Below, one piece after another: positions 23,501 to 34,949 of a stretch of 48,454 nucleotides of DNA (within the stretch, counting starts at the first letter, position 1; each line of letters opens with the position of its first letter). The DNA comes from Plantago elongata. Its lineage: Eukaryota > Streptophyta > Magnoliopsida > Lamiales > Plantaginaceae. Both the position numbers and the translations under genes were made by a program. The notes beneath the pieces are model-generated. The model worked only from the letters and a program-made list of their open reading frames with translations, ran no database searches and had not been told where the DNA came from. The stretch is from contig JAYMSP010000525.1 in the NCBI GenBank assembly GCA_036897095.1, forward strand, positions 1 to 48,454, given 5' to 3'.

Positions 23501-23993
23501 TAAATTTTAAAGGGTTTTTGGTTAGAATTTTCTCTTATTTTGCTTTACATTTTGAAATGCAGCTCATCTGTAAATGGCATGCATTGTCTGACTAACTGTA
23601 TTTATTACAGGCTAAGGCTTTCCGTAGATCTGACTATGAAGATGATGACTCGGATGATGATTTCAGCGACGACGAAGAACTGCAATCACCAATTGATGAA
23701 GTTGACCCGTTTATTTTCTTTGTCGACACTATTAAAGGTAAAGTTTAGTTCTTCCACTTGTAGCTGAAATGTTTCAGGTCGTCTTTCTTCTGCTCACATG
23801 GTTTCCGTCATGCGCTTTTTGTGCAGTTTTGCAAGCATCAGATCCACCGAGGTTCCAGAACCTCATGCAGACACTTGATTTCCAGTATCAGGCAATTGCA
23901 AATGGTATCGCTCAGCATGCTGATCTCAGAAAAGTAGAGATTGAAAAAGAAAAACTGGCTAAGGCAACTGAAGCAGCTGCTACTGCCGCGTGA
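14569..23993 (+). CDS. SAD2: Importin-beta-like nuclear import receptor SAD2 (importin 7/8 family)
   Basis: This karyopherin carries cargo through nuclear pores; Arabidopsis SAD2/EMA1 affects ABA and UV-B responses and miRNA activity. Twenty-two exons: 14569-14658, 14933-15068, 15518-15605, 15738-15887, 16356-16518, 16873-17057, 17191-17364, 18172-18317, 18414-18537, 18621-18801, 19120-19279, 19370-19411, 19500-19618, 19698-19896, 20719-20850, 21241-21344, 21446-21625, 22358-22497, 22581-22720, 22833-22993, 23611-23737, 23827-23993. They add up to 3108 nt, 1035 residues, close to the known length. The N-terminal IBN domain ([18 protein letters not shown]) is followed by HEAT repeats ([59 protein letters not shown]) and, at about residues 886-965, the acidic Asp/Glu stretch of this family. 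Several introns contain repeats or a MITE. Intron 14 and the intron at 22994-23610 are the most altered. Confidence 0.96.
14710..14879 (+). repeat. 79-bp tandem duplication in SAD2 intron 1
   Basis: GAGTTTGAGGAGTCTAGGTG starts at 14710 and at 14789. The two copies share the later GGTGTGA-ATAGAGCATTTGAT and a TGATGATTGAG border, with several substitutions and a short insertion in the second. Confidence 0.85.
20353..20643 (+). repeat. Imperfect direct duplication in SAD2 intron 14
   Basis: The segment TATCTTCTAA(A/T)GGCAGTCTCTTC...GGGTA-ATTGCTT-AACT begins at 20353 and again at 20475. A second shared part (GTGCAGTGACATTGTTATGTG / GTGAAGTGACATTATTACGTG) follows both, at increased distance in the second copy. 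The unit is about 100-120 bp, of moderate age. Confidence 0.75.
23349..23516. mobile_element. MITE-like inverted repeat in SAD2 intron (22994-23610)
   Basis: The left arm (CCCTCCCCAAATTTTATTAC...AGAGACCC) pairs imperfectly with the right arm (GGGTCTCTTTTTGTAATATT...AAAGGGT), each about 33 bases. Between them a 30-bp unit with ATATTAACAC(A/G) and GAGTTA is repeated twice. There is no reading frame. The superfamily is not clear and no target duplication was established. Confidence 0.6.
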
Positions 23994-25403
23994 TTTTGGG
24001 AAGCAAGACACCTACAATTCTTTGGTTAGTCAAATAATGGTTCAAAGATAACCTTGAGTAAATCGTGTGCTGCATGCTCTTTGGGTCAGTGTGTCTCCTT
24101 GTGGTCAACACCCTAGATTTTGGTTCCTGAAGATAGGTTACTGCTGCCTTGGTTCTTCTAAAATTAGAAGTCGTCAGCTTAATCTTGTTGGTCCTTGCAA
24201 ATTCTTGTAGTTGTAGTATTTTTTTTATACAGGTGGAAAAAAGGGTCACGTCATGGTATAGTGTTTAGGAAGGGATTACAGTTGGTGAAACTCATTAGAC
24301 TTCTAGTCGATGGCTGCACTTTGATTTCTTTTTTGAGCAATTGGTTCCTGACATATTGAATCGGGACATGGTTGCGTGCTTGTTTTGTTCAAGCATTGGT
24401 TGGTCTGGGTTTTGGAGATTTTGCAGAATGTGAATCTTATACAGATGTAATATTCCTTTTACTTGTGGGTTGGATATATATGAAACAGTGTACTGTCGTC
24501 CGTGTTTCTTCGGGATCTTGCAGTCCCATTTTTCTGTCACTGTCTTCATGTTTGGCTATCACTTTGGCTGGTGATTGCCCAGAATTTATATAGAATTTTG
24601 TTATGGACTTATGGCTAATCGTCACAGATGTGGATTTATTGTTTATAATGTTGGAGATTGTGTTTTTGTTCAGTCGCACCATAACCATGATTAGATGTGT
24701 ATGCATATTTAGTATTATGTGGTTATATGGGAGTCAAAGAATTACAGAGAGTTTGTCATAGAGTTGACAGGGTGGGAATTTGATTGGTTTTAAGTTTGCT
24801 ATTAGTTTAGAAATAGAAAAATAGTTGTTCATTTGAGTCGGGATATTGTTACAGTAGTTATTCAATTAAAGCTCCATGATAAACACTCAATTGGACTATA
24901 ATACCTATGCCGGACATCCTGTAATCATCCTTCTGCGATGAACAACTAACCTATATAACTAACCCTATAGGTATAGGTGGATTGATATAGAATTAAAACT
25001 CTGAGTTATTTAAAAATATAAATGTGTTTTATTCGGTTTTCTGAATTAAAATTTTATTTCAAACATGCTCCATTAGACTTGATATAGGATGTTTGTTAAT
25101 GGATAAACTATCAATTTTTTAATTGAGGGAAACCAATTTTGTGTTTGGGCAACAACTTCACTTTAATTTTACATTGTTGCTCAATTAAAATCTCCAAAAC
25201 TATTCTTCAAAACATAACTTTTCTCAATCTTTACCCATAGAATTCTAAATATATTTCAAACACAAATATTCAATGATTTAATTATTATTTATTAGTTATA
25301 CCTTATTCAAAATTTACTCGACTAAAATTTCTTCGTATCAAACAGTCTCTGATTAATGGAGTGTTGATGTAATTTAAAGCTGGTTTATTATATGATAACA
25401 AAT

Positions 25404-25500
25404 AGCAGTTCAGTTGCTTAGATGTCAATTAATAGGTCGGGATTTGAATCACCTTCATTGATTAAAAAAACCCGATTTATTGTATCTTTTATGACATCTT
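25404..25500 (+). mobile_element. Decayed SINE fragment
   Basis: GCAGTTCAGTTGCTTAGA, then CAATTAATAGGTCGGGATTT and GAATCACC resemble the reverse strand of the SINE at 25779-25871 (CAATTAATAGGTCGGG, TTCGAGTCACC), including its B box. It is shorter and more changed, with a short A-run (AAAAAAA) behind it. Confidence 0.5.
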
Positions 25501-25591
25501 CACATTTGGCACGGTAACTTCGCCAAAAGAATTGTGAACTAAAAATAAGGGCACAATTACTATGGTTATTATTATTCTATGTATCGATGAG

Positions 25592-25706
25592 TAAGTTGTA
25601 GATTTTATAACTCACAGTAAACAACATTGTTTAGAAATTAATATTAAAATTATTCTTTCAGTTATGTTGTTTATTGTTAGCTATAACATATACAATCTAC
25701 AACTTA
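25592..25706. repeat. Imperfect inverted repeat, MITE-like
   Basis: TAAGTTGTAGATTTTATAAC at the left end pairs with GTATATGTTATAGC-type sequence ending CAATCTACAACTTA at the right. The arms are about 35-45 bases and the whole is 115 bp. It lies between the two SINE copies. No TA or longer target duplication is certain. Confidence 0.5.
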
Positions 25707-25763
25707 ATCATAAATTTGATTTATGTATCAATTTTTAAAATTTGGTGTATTGATCGACACATA

Positions 25764-25886
25764 AATTACAGTTTCAAGTTTTTTTTTTTTTGAAATGACG
25801 AAAGGGTGACTCGAACCCGACCTATTAATTGAAGATTAAGTGTCTCACCAACTAAGCTGCACTTCGTTGTCAATTACAAATTTAAG
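25764..25886 (-). mobile_element. SINE on the minus strand with diverged target duplication
   Basis: Read on the minus strand, this gives a tRNA-like head (GCAGCTTAGTTGGTGAGACA, then GGTCGGGTTCGAGTCACC with a B box) and a 3' A-tail seen here as a T-run at 25779-25791. Flanks 25764-25778 and 25872-25886 match at 12 of 15 positions (AATTACA-TT-AAG), a degraded target duplication. The body is only about 93 bp. Confidence 0.7.
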
Positions 25887-26436
25887 TTAAATTCAATTGA
25901 AATTCTATCTTCAGGTTCATCTCACCACCAAATTAAACTAGTCAAAGTGTGTGTTCATGTGCTGATCATATATTCATGTTGTGTCCAAAATGGCAAGATC
26001 AGATTTGGTTAGCATGATAAAAGACATCTATATTTTTAGAGTACTTGTATGAATCCTATTGATGTTAAATGTATTTTAAATGAATTTCTATGTTATTTTT
26101 ACGGACACTTTATTTTTATTTATAATTGTAGTAGATTTATTTTCAATAAAAGTTACATAAAAAGTTTGTTGGGTCCTATTAATTCCTCCTTTAAATTTTT
26201 TAGGGTGCTCAAATGAAGGAAGAATTTTACACAATTACAAATTTAAGAGTGGGCCACAATAATTTTAAGTAATCCGAAAATATAATAATTTTATTATTTC
26301 ATCTACCTTTTAAAATAATATAAAATAATTAAATGGGACTCCTGAACTAGTGGTCTTAACATCTTAGATAAAACGGCAACTGAAATGCGCGCGACATAAC
26401 AAAAACCTAAATCCACCGTTTTCCTAAAACCCCTCA

Positions 26437-29363
26437 ATGGTAGCGACTGCGCCGCCTTCCGCCGCCGTGGCAAAATCCAGCGCCACCAAGAAACAGAAGA
26501 AGAAGAAATCATCACTTAAACCCAACAACTCAATTGAAAAACTCAAAACCAACAATAGTAATAACAAGAAGAAGAACAAAAACAAGTCCGATGGTACAGA
26601 TGACAAACCCAAACGCATCCAACACAAGAAAAAAAAGAAGCAGCCACACATTCAAGTGGAGAAGAAGAAGAAAGAAGAAGACGTTGTCATCGAATTCCCT
26701 ACTGCTTCTCAGCAGCTCAGCTTTTTTATCGACCAGTTTGAATCGTGCGACATTGCTCTTTCTTCCCTTGAACGCGATTCACTAACAGGTGTTTTGCCTT
26801 TTCTCTTCACTCTTCAGTATCACTTCAATTGATTTGTTTCTGTTTTTGAATTGTATTGCTGTAATCGACTAATACCATCAACCAATTGGAAGCTCGGTTT
26901 GTAAGGTTATTGCAAGCTTGTTTCTTACTCACTGATGCAATTACTAGCTTGTGATTTTGTAATTTACATTTCGTTAAAAAAATTTTTTTACCACATTATA
27001 TCTCCACCAGGATCGAACTCTGCACTCCATTCCACTGCACCACCTTATACCTCCCATTACATTTCGTTAAAAATTGGTTCTTGGATATGATTGTTAGCAG
27101 CTTATAGCTAAGCTATGTGTTAGTTAGTTGGAAATGATTCTTGGGAACTGTTTGATTTTCGGTAGAGGGAAATTTAGCTAGGCACATTTCATGTTGAACC
27201 CATAAGACAAAAAATGTAGGGCCTTTCCCGTTTCTCCATTCGAAATGGGGTCCAAGGCTGTCCTTTTATCGCCTGATTGTTTAATTTTCCATTGTTTTTA
27301 AGTAAATGTTGGTCAATGGGATGTTGGGTTTGTCATGTCTTGTATGTTCTACCTCTTCGTTTTCTTTGGTATTGTGGGAGGAGAATTGTTTTTAACACTT
27401 TGTTCAATATGCAGAAACTTGCATTGTCGAGATAAATCCTGGCTCAGTTGGAAATAGTAACAGTAGTCTAGCTGACCGTGTGAAGTTGGGTTTTGGATCG
27501 TCCTGGAGACAAGTGCTGTGTGAGAAAAAATTAGAAGAAGGGAAAGTTGATCCTGGGAGTCCTGCAGTTCTTATTATCAGTGTGTCTGCGATAAGATCAT
27601 TGGAACTTTTCAGGTAATGATAGCCATGTGCTTTCGTTTAGTAGTAGTACATGGCTCTCTCATATTTCACAGACATAGTTTTGTGTTTTGAATGTTAACT
27701 TCTGGGTGTGGATTTGATCTAAATATACATGTTGGTTTGCTTTTATGCATTTGTCTATGTATACTTAATACTTCAATTCATTTGTAATACCGCACACTAT
27801 GTATATGTTACTTTCACAGGGAAATGCGGCCTTTTACTAAAGACTGCCATGCTGCAAAGCTCTTTTCTAAGCACATGAAGGTTGACGAGCAGGTGCGGAT
27901 CCAATCAAACTTATTTGGAAGTAGATTGCACTTCTAAGATGTTTTCTTAAATCAATAGGTTTTGTTGTTCAATATCTTTGCATCATTTAGGTTGATTCAT
28001 CTTGTTCTGGATGAACTAACAAAATTATATTAGAAATAACCTATGGAATCTACTAGGTTTGAAAGATCAGAGACTTTGCATTCGAATCTTCTCTTTTTCA
28101 CTTTAAGTTACATAAGCTTTTATGGTTCAATAGTTTAGAAGTTCATACGGTCTCGAGAAATAATACATCTATCTAGTTATGTAATTTTTGTTGGACTTTT
28201 CCGAGTATTCTACAGCACATTAAAAAAATAATCGTACATGCTAATGATCTCTCTTTGCTATTACTTGAAAAATCTTTGTTTACCTCAGTGTTTTAACGTT
28301 CTTTACGTCTCCAGGTTTCTGTTCTAAAGGAGCGTGTTAATATCGCTAGTGGAACACCAAACAGGTGCGGAATCACTTTTGAGTCATACATAGGCTCTGT
28401 TCTCTTCAACTGAAATTTACTGAACTGAATGGAACTGATAGAACTAAACTGAAGTAAGGTACAAATTATAACTAAGCAGAGCTGAACTGAACTGAATTAA
28501 TTTTAAGTTGAAGAGAACAGAGCCTTGTTGTGCTTTCTCTTTCCCCACCCCTTTTGTGCTTTTCTTAAGCATGTGAAGTTGTACCATTTTTCTATTTCAT
28601 AGTGCTTCAATTAGTATTGATTGATTATCAGAAGTTCAGAAGGAACATAAAAAAGTCTTAGTAGTTCATCTTCTCTTGATGCATGTTTACCATCTCCTTA
28701 GCCTGAATGCTTATTTGCAGGATTAAGAAATTGATTGAGATAGAAGCACTTAGTCTATCTCGACTGGCAGTCATTGTGCTTGACATGCAGACTGATGTTA
28801 AGGGCTATTCCTTGTTTACTCTTCCTCAAGTCAGGTTTGACTTCTATATTCTCTGTATTAGAACTGTTGTGCAATATTTTCTTTATTTTTCTCATTTAAT
28901 ATTTTTTAGAAATGATGTTTTGGCACCAATATCTTTTGCTCAATACTTGATATCCTAGTTGCAAGGGAGCCATGTTGCCTTATATACCGTCTTTTGGCTT
29001 ACTTGTGAATAGAATTATTCTTTTTAGTTTTAGTTCTTGTTCATAATTGTAGATTAGTCTGTAACCACCTCCCCATGGCAGTTCATTGTCATCATCATAA
29101 TAACGGAAAATTAGTGATTGTATTTCTTCGAAATGGTGCACAATGTTTTACGTATCAGTTTAAATAGCTTGTTAGCCAAATGAAAATGAACAAGCTATTA
29201 ATTTCTGGGACTTACAATGCATGTATTTTCCAGCGATGAATTCTGGGACTTGTACCGGAGCTATTTCCACCAACCATTACTCGAAGGAAAACTACGCTTA
29301 TGTCTCCACGGTCCAATTCATACAAAGTCAAGACGTAAGAAGAGAAAACCAGATGAGGACTAA
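26437..29363 (+). CDS. CMSS1: CMSS1/Cms1-like small-subunit pre-ribosome factor
   Basis: This is a nucleolar protein of the Cms1 family, known in yeast as part of U3-containing 90S pre-ribosomes. Six exons: 26437-26788, 27415-27613, 27820-27892, 28315-28364, 28721-28834, 29234-29363, giving 305 residues. The first 90 residues are very rich in Lys/Asn (KKQKKKKSS and similar), which suggests nucleolar targeting and RNA contact. The conserved part follows: ADRVKLGFGSSWRQVLCE, AVLIISVSAIRSLELFREMR, AAKLFSKHMKVDEQV, KERVNIASGTPNRIKKLIE, LAVIVLDMQTDVKGYSLFT, EFWDLYRSYFHQPLLEGKLR. The tail KSRRKKRKPDED is again basic. The core resembles an inactive DEAD-box helicase lobe (SGTPNR where helicases have GTPGR-like motifs). 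Intron 1 carries a SINE and intron 4 a MITE. Confidence 0.93.
26964..27073 (-). mobile_element. Very short SINE with perfect 17-bp target duplication
   Basis: The repeats at 26964-26980 and 27057-27073 (TTACATTTCGTTAAAAA) are identical and flank a 76-bp insert. Read on the minus strand the insert has a tRNA-like head (GTGCAGTGGAATGGAGTGCA, GAGTTCGATCCTGGTGG with a B box) and a 3' tail TGGTAAAAAAATT. It lies in intron 1 of CMSS1. Perfect flanks suggest recent insertion. Confidence 0.85.
28393..28524. mobile_element. MITE with perfect 19-bp terminal inverted repeats in CMSS1 intron 4
   Basis: The ends GGCTCTGTTCTCTTCAACT and AGTTGAAGAGAACAGAGCC are exact inverse complements, 132 bp apart from tip to tip. 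The interior consists of variants of CTGAACTGAA. No clear target duplication is visible (flanks ..CATA and TTGT..), so the superfamily is open. Tips beginning GGCTCTGTT recall PIF/Harbinger-type MITEs. Confidence 0.8.
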
Positions 29364-31235
29364 GAGTGTACATCATGGCATTGTTTTTCGATTAAGTTGG
29401 TCGTTTTGGATTGGAGTATCCTGAAGCTGAAGGTCGACCTGCAGGTTCAGCAAGTGAGCGTGAGTAGGTCTTGCAACGATCAACAAACGGACGCTCATTT
29501 TTGTTGCATATCTAAGTATACAGCTGCAACTGTGAAACCCCCTTTAAGCATGAGATTCTAATTTGTCTGTAAGGACCAAGAAAGCAGTTTGTTATAGAGA
29601 AAGTTCTTTACTTTTTTCTAAAAGAAAGTTAATTGAGACATGACTTTTAAATGTCTTTTATCTTTTCGAAATAAAATTGATATCTATTTCTACAAACATA
29701 AACAAACAAGAAAGTCGCTCTCACAAGTTTATCGTGCACATCACTGATTAGAAAAAGGAGTATACTGACAACATACTATTTCCAAAATCCCGCAACTTAT
29801 AATTTATAATACTATAAGCTTTTTTATATTTACACTTCTCAACTGAAATTGAAAGGACGCCCAATTTAAATTGTATTATTGTATTTTAAATAGTGAAGCA
29901 CAACAAATTTGAATGTGAACATGATCAAAGCAGTTGTACCAAAAGTCATCCCAAATTTGATTGCGTGGCTGTTCACTAATCTCATTCACACCTTCTATAA
30001 ATGAAATCGTGTGAACCCAACAAGGTGCTGACAAGCCATATTGCAATTTTATAATAAGATGCAAACTTGCAAAAAAGTGCGTCTAGTCATACTGATATAG
30101 AGTTACACATTGAATTAAAAAAAGATATTATTTGAATAATAATAACTCAGTTAAAATTGAATTACAGCAAGTATAATATTCAAAATAGAAACTTTTTTGT
30201 TTATAGAATTTATTGGTTTGTTATATAAAGTGTATACAAATTAAAAAATGTGTGAAAAAATGAAGTGATATTTTTAATAATTTTTTAAAAATTCAATTAG
30301 TTTTAAATTATTAGTTTGAAATTGGAAAATAAAAGATGAAGTGAAAGCATGGTAGTTATAGAATGATGATTGTTTAGTGGAGAAAAAAAATAATTATAAT
30401 ATTTCATTGTAAAAGATATAAAATGAATATACGAAAATATTTTAACAGATGAATATTTTATCTTAAATAAATATTAAATCTTGGACAAATCTCTAGAAAT
30501 ATACAAATAAACTGCATCTAATACGATATACTGCAATTCAATATACAATATCACAATACTCCAATACAATTAAAGTGAAACCAAATGCGATATACTCAAA
30601 CTCATCCCACAATATCACACCAAACTATGCAGTATAATCAAACTCATCAAGCATAGATCATAAAACGTTTTTAGAACCGAATGAGAATTGTGGACAAAAT
30701 GATAGCATTCATGTATTTGTGTAATCGACTTTATCAGCAAGTCGGCTTGGTTTAGCCCCTAAGTTGGACATTGCTCTAAACTCCATAATGAGATTACGAA
30801 GTGCTATAGATCGAATTCATACCTCCTAGGATACCTAGCAACTCAGTTCAAAATTCTTGAAATCAAAGTTGTGGTCAAATACATCAAAATATGACCTTTC
30901 AATGTTCAATAAAACATCTAATGACAGATCCCTAACAGTTGATTTTCTGTGATAATAATGCTGCTAATTCTAGGGATATACTAAAATTTAATTAATTCCT
31001 AAAGAAGTCAAATCAAAATGGAGCATCACTTGCCGAGTTTATAATTCAAAGGTTCATTTATTCCTTTCAGACTCACATGCATGCTATCAAATTGATATGC
31101 TCTTCAGCTTGACAACCAATTACGCATATTAGAATATTGAGATCATCATGCATTAATCAGTACCTCAAATTGGATTATTGCCATTATTATTCTTTAATAA
31201 TACATCCAAAATGTTGATCTCCACTATCTCCACCA
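29364..31235. other. Intergenic region CMSS1-pirin
   Basis: This contains the CMSS1 3' UTR, then strongly AT-rich sequence without a supported gene. A 62-codon minus-strand frame at 29876-30064 has no recognisable motif and is not called. A short repetitive patch with AATATACAATATCACAATA and CAAACTCATC elements lies at about 30520-30650. Confidence 0.4.
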
Positions 31236-31245
31236 TTTATATAAG
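31236..31245 (+). promoter_or_regulatory. TATA box of the pirin gene
   Basis: TTTATATAAG lies 69 bases before the pirin ATG. Transcription would start near 31270, giving a leader of about 35 bases. The sequence and spacing are typical for a plant TATA promoter. Confidence 0.6.
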
Positions 31246-31304
31246 ATCACACAATACAGCTCCAACACAATAGAGCATCACTCAATTGACAAAAGAAAAA
31301 AAAA

Positions 31305-32813
31305 ATGGCTGTAGGAGATGAAACTTGTTCTGTGGGACTTTTCCAGAAGCCAAGATTGGTAGCTAAGCAAATACTGACCCAGGCTCAAACTAAGGCTGAG
31401 GGTTACACTGTTAGGAGAATCATTGGATGGTACAACTTTTTTTCATCCCCTTTACATGTCTTTCTTTTCGTTTAGATACGGAACGTTCTTAGGTAGACCG
31501 GGTTGAATTGTATACCACGTGGATGTAATTGTTCTCATGTTCGATTTTGTGCTTACCTTGCAGCCCTGAGTTGGAGATCTTGGATCCGTTCGTCTTGCTA
31601 GATGACTTCTCAGGTAGATTTCTATCAAGAACAAACACTTTGATCATGTCATGTGCATTATACAAACGAATCGGATATACTTGTATACCGGATCTTCTGT
31701 CTCATTTTTCATCATTGGTGTGACAGTTTCGGCTCCAGCTGCATTTGCAGATCATCCCCATAAAGGTACGTACTATCAATTTTCATACTACTTCTAATGT
31801 CAATTATAAAGCCGTTCACTAATAATCATCAATTAAATTCTCTTGTTCTCAGGCTCTGAGACTGTCACATATGTGTTGCAAGTAAGTTTCGAACTTGATT
31901 TTGTAAGGCTTTCAAAGTACTTCTGGAAAGCTGATGTTGAAATTTGTACCTCATACAGGGAGGCATTGGTCATGAAGATTTTGCAGGGCACAAGGGTACA
32001 ATTCGTGCCGGTGAGGTTCAGGTAGGCCAGTTTGATTAATATTACGAACACAGGGCGAATTACATACTAAGATTAGGAAATTTCATGTTGATTAACTGTT
32101 TTGTGTATAATTGTGCAGTGGATGACCGCAGGAAGAGGTGTTGTTCATACAGAAATGCCAGTGGGAGAAGGAGTTAACACCGGGTTGCAGCTGTGGATCA
32201 ATCTCCCTTCCAAGGACAAAATGTAAGTCTACATGGATTGAGTGTAATTTTATCTCATCTGGAAGCTCGAACTTTAGCAGTCACGATAACAGATGTAATG
32301 TTTACTTGCTGCTTCGACAGGGTTGAACCGAAGTATCAAGAATTGAAGAATGAGGACATCCCCAAAGCCGAAAACAATGGGGTAGAAGTAAAAGTGATAT
32401 CAGGGGAAGCAATGGGGGCAAAGTCTCCAGCGTGCAACCGAACACCAACAATGTTCCTCGATTTCACTCTGAAACCAAATGCTCGACATCATCAAGGCAT
32501 TCCAGAATCTTGGAACGCCTTTGTATATGTTCTCCAAGGTGAGGGGGTCTTTGGTGTTGCGGATTCAACCCCTACGCCAGCTCACCACGTCTTGGTTTTA
32601 GGTCCGGGGGATGGTCTAAGTGTCTGGAACAAGAGTTTGGGGATGTTGAGGTTCATTCTGGTAGGCGGACAGCCACTTAACGAACCGGTGGTTCAGCGTG
32701 GCCCTTTTGTGATGAACACAGAAACAGAGATTGAGAAGTCAATTGAAGATTACAAGAATGGAGAAAATGGGTTTGAATTGGCAAGAACCTGGAGGTCTAA
32801 ATCAGTGGTGTAG
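31305..32813 (+). CDS. Pirin-like cupin protein
   Basis: Pirins are iron-binding bicupins. Arabidopsis PRN1 interacts with the G-protein alpha subunit and acts in ABA and seed responses, and some members have quercetinase activity. Seven exons: 31305-31429, 31564-31613, 31727-31765, 31853-31881, 31959-32021, 32119-32222, 32321-32813, giving 300 residues. The metal ligands are present: His68 and His70 in ADHPHKG, His112 and Glu114 in VVHTEMP. Other family marks are [53 protein letters not shown] and the second cupin GNAF-like [12 protein letters not shown]. One oddity: exon 4 opens [10 protein letters not shown] where most pirins have GFETVTY. Phe to Ser next to the metal ligands is a single-base change (TTT to TCT). 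The start ATG follows an A-rich leader. Confidence 0.95.
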
Positions 32814-33102
32814 AAGTAAACTAGCTAACTAAAGAGAGAAACATCCAATATGTTAATCTAGATTCTCTCTATATCTATACATCACTTGAATATTCTGAAT
32901 ATTCACAAGGAAACATGTATGAACTTGAATGAAGTCGATCACGATGACATTGAGGTGATAAAAGATTAAATTATGCAACATGTTTTTTTGGGAATTCAAT
33001 GTGTACCCAGTAGTTTTTAGGGAATCACCATTCACCCACCATGCGCAAAGCATAGCACGCTTTATATAAACCCATAATTAATTCCGAAGCAATATAGTAA
33101 GA
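32814..33102. other. Pirin 3' flank
   Basis: This holds the pirin 3' UTR and a short AT-rich spacer before the Mutator-like remnant. Nothing else is seen. Confidence 0.4.
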
Positions 33103-34601
33103 GTGAGTTCTCTAAGAAACAACTTTTAATTAAAGACATGAAAATATAAATTTTTAATATTATAAATTAACACTAAACAAAAAAAAATTGCTAAAAACCA
33201 CTCAATCAAGAGACAGCAATTTAAATATACAAAATGGATCAATATATATAACGATATAACCCATTTTGCATCACTATCACTGCTCAAAAACCTTCAACTT
33301 AAACTTTATCTCTCTAAATTCTCTCTCCCAATTAAGGACCATCAACATAGAGAGATCAAACTTGTTTTCGATCAAAAAATCAAAATACATACATTGTTAT
33401 ATTATGCAACAAAAACGATCGAAAACGAAGTTAATATCTGATTTCAAACACTTTTTATTGTTCTTTTCATGTTTCGAATGACAAAATAGCTCAAATTCAT
33501 GTAGATCTGAAAATTCAAGTTTGAAAAATTATAAATCTATATATATTCATCTATATTTTCGTGTTTTGATGGTAACTCATTGATGTTATTATTATTTATG
33601 TATTTACGAAGTGTAATCATGCTTGCATAAGGATCATATACTGTTTTTATTCAAAATCTGACCTCATATATCAACGGTGATATAAAAAAAACGTTTATAT
33701 GTTTATAGCAGTATATACTATGTTTTGAAGAATATTATATATGTTCTCAAAATCTAACAGTCGTTTTGTGATTTGTTTTTCGACATATTATTTTGAATTC
33801 TATTATTTTGAATTCTGTTTTTAACTGTAGTTTTCTATGTTCTTACGTATATGTACTATCTTCTCACCTATATATATACTATGTTCTCAGCAATATCTAC
33901 TACGTTTTATATGAAATGATTGCTAAGTAATGTTGTTGTTTATTCATTCACAAGGTGATTGTAATAAGGATTTGGCAGTGTATTCAATCAAGATCTGACC
34001 TCAATCATCAATTCAGATCTGAAAAAAAAAGAAGGTATACAACGTTTATATGTTCTTTCTTTTATGTGATATGTTCTCAAGAATATTACTTAATGTTAAG
34101 TTGTTGTCTACAAATGTTGATGATGCTACAAAGATTCAAAGCACATGTTTATGATCTCTACTGTTTCTATTTCTACTGTGATTTCTACCTTTTCGATCCA
34201 TAAAAAGTTGTTACAAAACATGTTACAGTTATAATTCAATGGTCTCTACAATTACTGCTATGTACTCTGTTATATTGACTATGATCTCTAAAAAACTACA
34301 ATGTTCTCAAGTTCTATATTAAACTATATACTCTCTGCAATAACTACTATGTCTTATGTTATAATCATTATGATCTTAGACATAAATTCTATGATCTCAA
34401 CTAAAACTAAAAATTATGTAATGTATATGAAGTTAATGTTATATTCTCTAATATTAATGCCATGATGTCAAATATGAGCACTATGATATAAATTATATTC
34501 TCAATCAAAACAACTATGATATAAAAAAAAAAACTACTATAATTTATGGACTTACAACTATGATCTCAATTATAACTACTATGATATAACATATTACTTC
34601 T

Positions 34602-34916
34602 ATGATGTTAATTGCAGCAATAGTTGTTGACAACTCAAACAATGACAGTTTGACAATGACAACGGTGACTAATCGTGATGATTTTGATATTGGAGGCAAC
34701 TTAAGAGAAATACATGCAAACAACTTGGGGGACCTACACCTATTATATAGAAAGCATGTTGCTAAAGTTGGATTCACATTCAAAAGGTGTACAAACATGA
34801 TGAAAATGAAAAAGTTTATCAGAAGTACTTTATGTGTAGTAATGTTGGAAAACCATAAGCAAAAATCTAAAACACTTGTTCTAACACCTTCTCAAGTTGT
34901 AACTAGAAGAAGGTGA
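34602..34916 (+). pseudogene. FAR1/MULE-like N-terminal fragment
   Basis: This open frame of 104 codons contains GDLHLLYRKHVAKVGFTFKR, which fits the start of the FAR1 DNA-binding domain (relatives: aromatic residue, YARKVGF-S-R). A following KKFI..TLCVV could be the decayed CxxxG part, but the zinc-binding Cys/His pattern is not complete. It stops at 34914-34916, directly before the 21-bp repeats. FAR1 proteins descend from Mutator-like transposases, so this may be a transposon exon and not a host gene. The family assignment is tentative. Confidence 0.45.
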
Positions 34917-34949
34917 ATGCAACAGAAACAAAAAAACAACGTGTGGATG

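Larger units (their letters stand above)
23994..26436. other. Intergenic region SAD2-CMSS1
   Basis: This begins with the SAD2 3' UTR (likely reaching about 24600-24720) and continues as AT-rich sequence. It holds two SINE copies in opposite orientation and an inverted repeat, listed separately. No gene is supported. The CMSS1 promoter should lie in the last 200 bases, where a GC-richer patch (AAATGCGCGCGACATAAC) precedes the ATG. Confidence 0.5.

Noticed and set aside
26424..26651. Minus-strand hydrophobic ORF
   Set aside because: Mirror image of the Lys-rich CMSS1 first exon (AAG codons read as CTT).
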